This document shows positions 51,444 to 58,576 of a stretch of 64,000 nucleotides of DNA, in pieces (the first letter of the stretch is position 1; every line of letters begins with the position of its first letter). The translations under genes were made by a program, and so were the position numbers. Location of the stretch: positions 3,100,001 to 3,164,000 of the forward strand of contig NZ_CP076023.1 in NCBI RefSeq assembly GCF_018623035.1, in the 5' to 3' direction. The DNA is from Cellulomonas dongxiuzhuiae. Its GTDB lineage: Bacteria > Actinomycetota > Actinomycetes > Actinomycetales > Cellulomonadaceae. The notes beneath the pieces were generated by a model. It was not told the DNA's origin, ran no database searches, and saw only the letters and a list, made by a program, of their open reading frames with translations.

Positions 51444-53714
51444 TCAAGATGAGCGCCCGCGCGAGAGCCAGGTTGTGATCCGTGATCGCTTCTCTGGCGC
51501 CACACTGTCGTTCTGGCCTTGTTCTGGCGTTGCCGCCGCGGCGTGCAGCGCAGCCGTACCGGCCTCCTCGAATGGCATCGCGGAACTTCGCACGATCGTC
51601 AGACTCCGGGTGGCACGTGTCACTGCCACGTAGAGCAGCCGCGCGCCGGCCGTACGAGATGGCGCCGAAGCGACGATCGACTCAGGCTCGAGGGTGATGA
51701 CGTGGTCGAACTCGAGTCCCTTGGCCTCCTGCGGCTCGAGGACTTCGACGCCGGCGGCATGACACGCCTCCCGGCCCGAGCGGGGGATCATCGCGAGCGT
51801 CGATGCGGTGCCGATCAGGACTGTAAGGCCAGAGCCTGCTCGTTGCAGCGCAACAGCGACCGACTGCTCGATGGCCCCGCCATCAGTTGCCACGGCGATG
51901 TCTGCCAGCGCGTCGGGCTCGTCGCGAACCGCGACTCCGACGGGAACGTCGGCGCCCGTGTAGGGAAGGATCGAGTTCGCCAACTTCAGCACGCGTGTGG
52001 GGAGGCGGAATCCGATCCGGAGCTCAGCGAGGGTCACGGCGCCGTCGACGGCCAGGTGATACGCGACGTCGCGCCAGTTAGTCGGGGTCCACGGGCCGGA
52101 GGCTTGGGCGAGGTCGCCGAGCAGGGTGATCCCGCCGCCCGTCGCCACCCGCCTGCCGATCAGCCGCAGCTCCATCGGCGTGAGGTCCTGCGCCTCGTCC
52201 ACAGCGATGTGGCCCCAGACCTCGGCCCGGGAGTCGTGCGCGATTAGGGCAGCAAGCTCATCAAGCAGCGGCACATCACCGCGCGCCCACCCGGGCTTGG
52301 ACGCCGCCGACCGATCGCGGTCCCACTCTCGATCCACCCAGGACCACAGAAGACGGACCTCTGATGGGTCCAGGATTGCGTCGGCTGCCCTAACCAAGAA
52401 CTCCGACCGTGTCCACAGGTCGGCCAGGACCGATTCGGCCGAGATCTGTAGAACCGCGTTTTCGACAAGCTGGCGGATCGCGGGTAGCGCTTCAAGAGCG
52501 CTCATTGGATTCGGCACGGGGCTGAACTTGAGCCGACCAGATCCACCGATGGCCGCGATGTAGTCGTCTGACAGCCTTGAAACCACCCTGCCGAGGAACA
52601 ACGACCGACGCTGGTCATGACGCCGCACATCGGCGCGAACCCCATCGAGGATGTCAGCGAGCTCTCCTCGACCAAGCTCGAGCCGATGGTCGGCAAGCTG
52701 GACGACGAGCGGGCGGTCGGGCAGGTGCACGTGCAGGTCGACGGCGCGCTGTAATACCTGTGCCATGCGAGCGTCACCCTTCAGGTGCGCTATCGGCCAC
52801 GGCTCATCCTCGAGAGCCGTCGGTATCGAGGTGAGGTTCTCGATCGTGCGTTGATCAACGGAGGTGTCGCCGAGATCCGGTAGCACGCGTGCCACGTACT
52901 CGAGGAACTGGCTGCTCGGTCCGAGCAGCAGCGTGCCAGTCCGGGACAACTGCGGGTCGCGAACCAGCAGCATCGAGAGCCGGTGCAGAGCAACGGCAGT
53001 TTTGCCGGTCCCGGGCGCCCCCTGGACCGCGAGAATGCCGCGTCCTGGGCGCTCCATGAGTTCGTACTGCTCTGCCTGGATCGTTGCCACGATGTCGCGC
53101 ATGTGACGCTCACGCCCGCGCGAAAGTGCGGCAAGGAGTGCGTCCATCTGTCCGTGGCCGCCCTGGTCCCAGGAGTCCGGGTGCCCGCCCGATGTATCGG
53201 CAATAGGCGCGCCAGATGTGCCCGATTGAGCTCGAGATGGTGATATCGCCGGTGCCGAGTCCTGCACGACCGGTAGGAAGCTCTCGTCCGAGAATGAAGC
53301 GACCGTGCCGTCTGCGAACGTGAATCGGCGCCGGCGCGCGACGCCCACATCAGCCCCGGGGCGGGCCGTGTAGAACGGTTTGGCTGCACGCGCCTGCCAG
53401 TTGACTACTGCGATGCCGTCGACGACGCGTCGGTGGGAGAGAGGTCGGTCCCCGTCGTCACGGACGAGGTAGCGACCTACGAATATGGCCTCGCCCGCCA
53501 CGTCGTCGATCCGGCCGACGAAGTGCTGCTTGTCCAGCGATCGTTCGAGGGCCTCACCCGCTCGCCTCTCGGCGTGCGCCGCAAGCGCGGCGGCTGCAAA
53601 CGCGTCAGCGCCCGCACGTTCCTGTCGTGGACCGAGTTGCTGGTCGAGAAACCTCTCCGCTGCTCGGTCCACGTAGGCATGCCACACCCGCTCGTTAGCA
53701 AGTTCCTCGTCCAC
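51444..53714 (-). CDS. HelD/HelR-like superfamily 1 ATPase (RNA polymerase recycling type)
   Basis: This 756-residue ATPase has an N-terminal arm region (VDEELANERVWHAYVDRAAERFLDQQ, then AKPFYTARPGADVGVARRRRF, a block found in HelD proteins) and a split helicase core: Walker A GAPGTGKT at about residues 228-235, DEAQDLTPMELRLIGRR (about 504), AQASGPWTPTNWRD, LEPQEAKGLEFDHVI and VAVTRATRSLTIV. HelD releases stalled RNA polymerase; the related HelR of Streptomyces counters rifamycin. No helicase accessory domains are visible. GTG 53714 or 53717 follow GGAGG. Codon use is less GC3-biased than host genes, supporting horizontal origin. Confidence 0.8.
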   Translation of the reverse strand: MDEELANERVWHAYVDRAAERFLDQQLGPRQERAGADAFAAAALAAHAERRAGEALERSLDKQHFVGRIDDVAGEAIFVGRYLVRDDGDRPLSHRRVVDGIAVVNWQARAAKPFYTARPGADVGVARRRRFTFADGTVASFSDESFLPVVQDSAPAISPSRAQSGTSGAPIADTSGGHPDSWDQGGHGQMDALLAALSRGRERHMRDIVATIQAEQYELMERPGRGILAVQGAPGTGKTAVALHRLSMLLVRDPQLSRTGTLLLGPSSQFLEYVARVLPDLGDTSVDQRTIENLTSIPTALEDEPWPIAHLKGDARMAQVLQRAVDLHVHLPDRPLVVQLADHRLELGRGELADILDGVRADVRRHDQRRSLFLGRVVSRLSDDYIAAIGGSGRLKFSPVPNPMSALEALPAIRQLVENAVLQISAESVLADLWTRSEFLVRAADAILDPSEVRLLWSWVDREWDRDRSAASKPGWARGDVPLLDELAALIAHDSRAEVWGHIAVDEAQDLTPMELRLIGRRVATGGGITLLGDLAQASGPWTPTNWRDVAYHLAVDGAVTLAELRIGFRLPTRVLKLANSILPYTGADVPVGVAVRDEPDALADIAVATDGGAIEQSVAVALQRAGSGLTVLIGTASTLAMIPRSGREACHAAGVEVLEPQEAKGLEFDHVITLEPESIVASAPSRTAGARLLYVAVTRATRSLTIVRSSAMPFEEAGTAALHAAAATPEQGQNDSVAPEKRSRITTWLSRGRSS

Positions 53715-53805
53715 CACACCTCCAGAGCCTGAGATCGGTATCGGCAGTTTCCTGCGTTTGCTCAACACCTCGGAGTCCGCAGTCCACGGCGCGACCTGCC
53801 TGCCA

Positions 53806-53893
53806 TCAGTGCTGCGTTGGGCCCTCCTTCTAGCTGCTGGCCCGCTCGCGGTGCACCTCACCGCCATCCACGCCCTGCTGAAGGACACCTGAT
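53806..53893 (+). pseudogene. Tail of an interrupted gene ending at the island boundary
   Basis: One frame reads SVLRWALLLAAGPLAVHLTAIHALLKDT and stops with TGA 53891-53893, overlapping the ATG of the next gene (TGATG). Host-like codon use begins about here. It is probably the last 28 or so codons of a gene whose remainder was lost when the island arrived; no family is recognised. Confidence 0.45.
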
Positions 53894-54586
53894 GCGCCGC
53901 CCCACCGCCGGCGGCCTGTTCACCTCGGGCCTGCTGCTGCTGACCGCCGCGACGGGCGCGACCGACGCCGTCAGCTATCTCGCCCTCGACGGCGTGTTCA
54001 CCGGCAACATGACCGGCAACGTGCTGTTCCTCGCGTTCGCACTGGTCGGCGTGCCGGACATGCCGCTGCTCAACAACGGGTTCGTGCTCGCCGGGTTCGC
54101 CCTCGGCTCCGTCCTCGGCGGGCGCGTCGTGGGGCCCGGGCACCCCGCGGGCCTGCCGACGCGCAGCGCGTGCTGCTGGGCGTCGGGGCGGCCCTGGTCT
54201 TCGTGCTCGTCGCGGCGTGGACGGCGATCGGCCACCTGCACGCCCCGGCCGAGATCGCCCTCACCGCGGTGCTCGCCGCCCTCATGGGCGCGCAGGTCGC
54301 GGCTGCCAGACCCGTGGGCAACACCGACATCACGACGGTCGTCGTGACCAGCACCCTGGCCAACGTGACGCGCGAGAGCCGCCTCGGCGGCGGGCACCAG
54401 ACCCGCACCCAGTGGCGCGACCGGGCCCTCGCCGTGCTCGCCATGGGCGCCGGCGCGGCCGTCGGCGCGGCCGTGCTGCGTACCGCCGACGAGCCGGCGG
54501 CGCTCGCCGCGTCCGGGGTCGTGTTCACCGCCGGGGTCGCCGCGCTGCTCGCCGGACGTCGGGCGGCGGCTACCGCGACCCCGTGA
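53892..54586 (+). pseudogene. DUF1275 (YoaK-like) membrane protein gene split by a frameshift
   Basis: The first frame, from ATG 53892, gives RRPTAGGLFTSGLLLLTAATGATDAVSYLALDGVFTGNMTGNVLFLAFAL (read in adjoining blocks), diagnostic of YoaK/DUF1275 membrane proteins. It leaves frame near 54165, after GHPAGLP. The second frame resumes with LLGVGAALVFVLVAAWTA, then ALMGAQVAAARPVGNTDITTVVVTSTLANVTRES and two more hydrophobic segments to 54586, the expected second half. A single-base loss or a sequencing error would explain it. If real, the transporter is inactivated. Confidence 0.85.
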
Positions 54587-54737
54587 CCAGCCCGTCGAGC
54601 ACCGACCTCCGCGTCCGCGCGTGCCGCGCTGCCGGATCGGGCGCAGGGCACCGATCCCGAGGCCCACGCCGACGGGGCCCGGAAGCCCTGCGCCGCGGTC
54701 GGCGGCCCGAGGGCGGAGCCCGGGCCGTGGTCGACGG

Positions 54738-54986
54738 TCAGCGGAGGACGCTGCGCGCCCGGCGCACCATGAGCTCCTCCTCGCACGCCGTGGCCCACTC
54801 GCGGCGTGGGCCGCGCATGGTGGGTGCGGGAGCGAGGCCCAGCGCGACCACCGTGGCGAGGGCGTACGCCCGGCGCGGGGGGGCGTGACGCAGACGCGCC
54901 TTCACGTACGTCTTCCCGAACGCGCTCAGGTGCGCCTCGACGAGCACGCTCAGCGCCTGACGGGCGGGCTGGGACAGCGTCGACAT
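54738..54986 (-). CDS. Small conserved-looking hypothetical protein
   Basis: The 82-residue product starts at ATG 54986 behind GGAGGAGAGG. It reads STLSQPARQALSVLVEAH, FGKTYVKARLRHAPPRRAYALATVVALGLAP and EELMVRRARSVLR in order: basic, helical, one moderately hydrophobic stretch, no signal peptide. Strong ribosome-binding site and codon bias argue that it is expressed. I cannot assign a family. Next gene on the strand lies 184 nt upstream. Confidence 0.65.
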   Translation of the reverse strand: MSTLSQPARQALSVLVEAHLSAFGKTYVKARLRHAPPRRAYALATVVALGLAPAPTMRGPRREWATACEEELMVRRARSVLR

Positions 54987-55170
54987 GGTGGTCCTCTCCT
55001 CCGTTCCGACGTCTCGACGCCCCGCTGGCGGGGTCGGGGGCAAGTGTCGCTCTCCGACCTGAGTGCCTGTGGCGTGGGCGGGGCCCTGAATCGTCGGATC
55101 ACGAGCCCTGGAGCGACGCGACAGGCTCGACCTGCTCACCGTCGAACGGGAACCAGCCTGACGCCGGCGT

Positions 55171-55494
55171 TCAGCGCAGCCCGTCCCGACCGGGGTCACC
55201 GTGTACCGCGTGGTGCCCGGCCGCAAACAGGTCGTGGGTCCAACGGCGTTGGGAGTCGACGACGATGCGCACCGGGTCGTCGGGGTCGGGCGTCTCGGCG
55301 GCGGCGTTGATGAACGCGCAACGGCGGACGCAGGGCATGCAGCTCACCGTGCCGATGAACTCCGCGAGGCGCGCCAGCGCATCGAGCGGGTCGGCCTGGT
55401 CGACGGCCGCTTCGTAGGCCTCGCGCTCGAGCGCGGCCTGCCGCCAGCGTCTCGTCGGCAGCGGGACCCCGTTCACCGGGGTCTTCTCCGACAT
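55171..55494 (-). CDS. Small cysteine-motif protein of unknown function
   Basis: The 107-residue protein starts at ATG 55494 (GAGGTGG 8 nt upstream). The central segment FIGTVSCMPCVRRCAF contains CxxCxxxC, a possible metal or Fe-S binding motif, after helix EREAYEAAVDQADPLDALARLAEF. The C terminus DLFAAGHHAVHGDPGRDG is His-rich and could add metal ligands. No family is recognised. It lies between the small 82-residue protein gene and the thioester adhesin gene on the same strand. Confidence 0.65.
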   Translation of the reverse strand: MSEKTPVNGVPLPTRRWRQAALEREAYEAAVDQADPLDALARLAEFIGTVSCMPCVRRCAFINAAAETPDPDDPVRIVVDSQRRWTHDLFAAGHHAVHGDPGRDGLR

Positions 55495-55594
55495 CGAGTG
55501 ACCACCTCGCCCGCGTGGTGCGGCGCGTGCCACGCCACGCGGGCGACGACGCGGCGACCCCGGGAGACCTCGGGGACCCGTGCCGGCGAGAGCA

Positions 55595-57088
55595 TCACCC
55601 GCGGCGGGTGCCCCACCGTCGCGAGGCACCGACCAGGGCGAGCCCGGCAACCAGCAGGCCCACGGCGAGCGCGGCCAGCGGGCGCGAGAAGTCGGCGCCC
55701 GTGACGGCCAGTGCCGGCGCCCCGTCCGACGATCCGGCGTTCCGGGCAGGGTCGTAGGTGTTCGTCACGGTGATGACCGCGTCGGTGTCGGCCGTGATCG
55801 TGACGTCACCGGTACTGGCCGTCACGACTCCGAGGGCGGCCGTCTGCCCGGTGGTCGGTTCCGTGACGGTACAGGCGCTGCCGACCGGTATCCCGTCGTA
55901 CCTGCTGGAGGTCGTGCCTGCGGGGCTGCCTGCGGGGAGGGTGATGCTCTGGCCGAGCACAGGGGTCCCGTCCAGCGTGCAGGCGACGTCGAGGACGACC
56001 TCGCCCTGCGCGCCCGCCGCGGCCCCGGCGATCGTCTTGTCGACCACCAGCGAGCCCGCCGCGAACAGCTCGACCGCGGCGGTCGTGTCCGCCTTGATGT
56101 TCCCTGTCTGCGCCAGCATGATCGTCTGGGCGGCCGCCTGGCCCGGCGTGTTCCCGTCGTAGAGGTAGATGGTGCCGGCGGGGACGTCGACCGTCGCGGT
56201 CGCGCCGAGGGACACCGTTCCGGGCGTAGTGCCGCGCAACCAGATCTGGGTGCCCGACGCGACCGGCGCACCGCTCGCGACCTCGACCGTGCCCGCGGCG
56301 TCGGAGTACGCGGTGACGCCGGCGGGGATGTCCAGGGTGGCGTCGGTCGGCGCGCCGTCGGTCGCCGTGGCGGTCACCGTGAGCGGTCCGACGAGGGCGC
56401 CCGCCGCGCCGCTGGCGGACGCCGGCGTGATCGCGATGGCGGGCGGTGACGGCTCCGCCAGCGGGCCGGCAAGGAGCGTGGCGGCCACGATGGACTCCAC
56501 CAGCGGTCTGACCGGGTCCGCCGTGGAGACGATGTAGCCGTCAGTGAAGAACCAGATCGCGGCCTGGACGGCTGCTCCGCGCTGGTTGTCGTTCGCGGCA
56601 GCGGCCGGCTCGGTCGGGACGACGGGGTAGTAGCTGTTGACGATCCTGGCGACGTAGCCGGTGTTCTGCACGTTCGACTCGGCCCAGGTCGTGTTCGTGT
56701 ACCCGAGGCCCGAGAACGTCCCGACGCGACTCTGGACGCAGTAGAACGGCAGGATCTCGCCGGTGTCCTCGACCGCGACCCGCCCGGTGCCGGCGAAGCT
56801 GGGGTTCCCGGGGTCGTAGCCCGTGGGGTTGCCGCTCGGGTAGCCGGCCGTCGGGTCGAACGTCGCTCCCACCGGGGGCAGGAACCCTGTGAGTCTCTGA
56901 CCTACGGCGTTCGGAGGCGTGGCGATGACGAGGTCGGTGGCCGGAAGGTCGACGGGCGTCACGGGGGGCGGGTCGAGGATGATGATCGCCGGTGCCGGAG
57001 CGACGCCGAGCGCCAGCAGAAGGCCTGCGAACACCGCGACCGCTGCGCAGCGGCTCGCTCCCCAGCGCGCCAGACGTCGACCCGTCAT
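55595..57088 (-). CDS. Thioester-domain surface adhesin with LAVTG sorting signal
   Basis: This 497-residue cell-wall protein begins with a Sec signal peptide ending near ALGVAPAPA. LPFYCVQSRVGTFSG supplies Cys117 and RGAAVQAAIWFFTDGY Gln175, the Cys-Gln pair that forms an internal thioester in TED adhesins able to bind host or substrate amines covalently. Ig-like segments follow (VTATATDGAPTDATLDIPAG; VSLGATATVDVPAGTIYLYDG), then a DUF5979-like domain (SLVVDKTIAGAAAGAQGEVVLDVAC) and PALAVTGAD with a hydrophobic helix and basic tail. LAVTG fits class E sortase. ATG 57088 is preferred over 57091 by spacing to GGGGGG. Confidence 0.88.
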   Translation of the reverse strand: MTGRRLARWGASRCAAVAVFAGLLLALGVAPAPAIIILDPPPVTPVDLPATDLVIATPPNAVGQRLTGFLPPVGATFDPTAGYPSGNPTGYDPGNPSFAGTGRVAVEDTGEILPFYCVQSRVGTFSGLGYTNTTWAESNVQNTGYVARIVNSYYPVVPTEPAAAANDNQRGAAVQAAIWFFTDGYIVSTADPVRPLVESIVAATLLAGPLAEPSPPAIAITPASASGAAGALVGPLTVTATATDGAPTDATLDIPAGVTAYSDAAGTVEVASGAPVASGTQIWLRGTTPGTVSLGATATVDVPAGTIYLYDGNTPGQAAAQTIMLAQTGNIKADTTAAVELFAAGSLVVDKTIAGAAAGAQGEVVLDVACTLDGTPVLGQSITLPAGSPAGTTSSRYDGIPVGSACTVTEPTTGQTAALGVVTASTGDVTITADTDAVITVTNTYDPARNAGSSDGAPALAVTGADFSRPLAALAVGLLVAGLALVGASRRWGTRRG

Positions 57089-57091
57089 CAT

Positions 57092-57410
57092 GTCCCCCCG
57101 GACTTCACGTCACCGACGACTCACCCCGCGGACTCTCGTTCGAGAGCTCCGTCCGGGGCTCGCGCGCCCTTCATGACGTTTATACGCTATTCGGTCCGGT
57201 CTGACCGCTTCCGGCGGCGCCTTCGCGGGGGCTGCCCGCTCAGACGCGCGGACGGCAGGCACCTTCCGCGACACGCCACCGGCCGGATGACACTGCCCGG
57301 TCCAGCCGCGCTGCTGCGGCGCCCTGTGCCCTGCAGCTGCCGGTCCCCCACCCCCGCGACCTTCGCCATGTAGCGTCCGCCGCACGGGACTGGATGACGA
57401 GAGGACCACG
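57092..57410. other. Divergent intergenic region of about 320 bp
   Basis: It holds an AT-rich pocket with TATAAA on the minus strand near 57180 (toward the adhesin gene) and hairpin-prone GC tracts near 57290-57360. Open frames lack coding bias. A promoter for the adhesin gene is likely; I see nothing else. Confidence 0.4.
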
Positions 57411-58439
57411 ATGGCCGACGGCCCCTCGGCTGACGACACGACGGCGGCGATCCGCTGGGCCATGTCCTACAACGGCTACGAGCGGCTCACCTCGGACCCC
57501 GGTGCGCTCGAGCGCCTCCTGCAGCCAGCCCGTGACGAGTTCGCCTCGACCGGCCGCACGCCCTCCTGGTGCGGCGTGGACCTGCTGCGCGGGTGGGCGT
57601 TCCTCCTGCAACGGCACGACTACTTCGCCGGCGGCGGGTCCCTGGGTGCGGAGTGGCACACCGTCCTCGACGCGGTACGTCACCACCCCACGTCGACGCG
57701 CGACGACCTGCCGCCGGCGCCGAGCACCGACCGGGCGGTCGGGGCGGGCGGTCCCGACGCCGTGCGCGTGCTCGGCGTGGACGGCTGCCCCCGCGGCTGG
57801 GTCGGGGTGGTCCTGGCCGGCGACGACGTGGCCGTCCACGTGGCGCCGCGGATCGACGAGCTCGTCGACGTCGCCGGACGCGACGCCCGTCTCGACGTCG
57901 TGGGCATCGACATCCCCATCGGCCTGCCCGATGCCGGCCGGCGCGAGGCGGACTCCCTGGCCCGCAGGCGCGTGGGCGCCCGGTCGTCGTCGGTGTTCAC
58001 CACCCCGGTCCGTGAGGCGCTGCTGGCGGCGACCCACGCGGAAGCCGTCGCGGTGAACCGCTCGCGCGCGGGCACGGGCATCTCGATCCAGGCGTACGCC
58101 CTGCGGACGAAGGTGCTCGAGGTGGACGCCTGGGCGCGCCGGGCGCCGTGCCCGGCGATCGAGGTGCACCCCGAGGTGAGCTTCGCCGAGATGAACGGCG
58201 CGAGCCTCGCCCACGCCAAGTCCACGCGCGCGGGGCTCGACGAGCGCCTCGCCACCCTGCGCGCCCACGGCATCCGGCTCGGCGAGCCCGTCAGACGACC
58301 CGGGGCAGGCGCCGACGACGTGCTGGACGCAGCCGCCGTGGCCTGGACGGCGCGCCGCCGGGCGGTCGGCGACGCGCTGGCGCTCCCGGATCCGCCCGAG
58401 GTGTTCTCCGACGGGTGGCCGGCCGCGATCTGGGTCTGA
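57411..58439 (+). CDS. DUF429 (RNase H-like) protein with an extra N-terminal domain
   Basis: The 342-residue product has a C-terminal DUF429 domain: LGVDGCPRGWVGVVLAGD (first acidic site), VVGIDIPIGLPDAGRREADSLAR, PAIEVHPEVSFAEMNG and GADDVLDAAAVAWTARR, the four acidic blocks of this RNase H-fold family whose members are predicted nucleases. The N-terminal 115 residues (AIRWAMSYNGYERLTSDPGALERLL, PSWCGVDLLRGWAFLLQRHDYF) are helical and not part of a standard DUF429 protein. ATG 57411 follows GAGAGGACC. Function unproven. Confidence 0.82.
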   Translation: MADGPSADDTTAAIRWAMSYNGYERLTSDPGALERLLQPARDEFASTGRTPSWCGVDLLRGWAFLLQRHDYFAGGGSLGAEWHTVLDAVRHHPTSTRDDLPPAPSTDRAVGAGGPDAVRVLGVDGCPRGWVGVVLAGDDVAVHVAPRIDELVDVAGRDARLDVVGIDIPIGLPDAGRREADSLARRRVGARSSSVFTTPVREALLAATHAEAVAVNRSRAGTGISIQAYALRTKVLEVDAWARRAPCPAIEVHPEVSFAEMNGASLAHAKSTRAGLDERLATLRAHGIRLGEPVRRPGAGADDVLDAAAVAWTARRRAVGDALALPDPPEVFSDGWPAAIWV

Positions 58440-58576
58440 GACCGGGCGAAAACCCTGTCCCTCGTCCCGGTCCGGACGCTATGGTCCGGTTTCCGCTGAC
58501 CAGCAGTACCTGTGGCGTGCGGCGCCGCCCGGACGAGGAGGCCCACGATCGCCACGCACCGCTGGGCAGACCGGCC

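Larger units (their letters stand above)
50140..53890. mobile_element. Decayed genomic island with transposase, peptidase and HelD-like genes
   Basis: From about 50.14 kb composition changes (lower GC, more A/T third positions) and holds an IS481 remnant, a frameshifted ArdC-like peptidase gene and a HelD-like ATPase, ending inside the tail of another gene at about 53.81-53.89 kb. No integrase, attachment repeats or tRNA are visible at its ends, so the transfer mechanism is unknown. Confidence 0.6.

Noticed and set aside
51248-51478. Short plus-strand open frame between the ArdC-like remnant and the HelD-like gene
   Set aside because: No codon bias, no motif and no ribosome-binding site; looks like decayed sequence.
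50140-53890. Defence island or anti-phage system
   Set aside because: Only a HelD-like ATPase plus broken transposase and ArdC-like pieces are present; no nuclease, methylase or toxin partner is recognisable.
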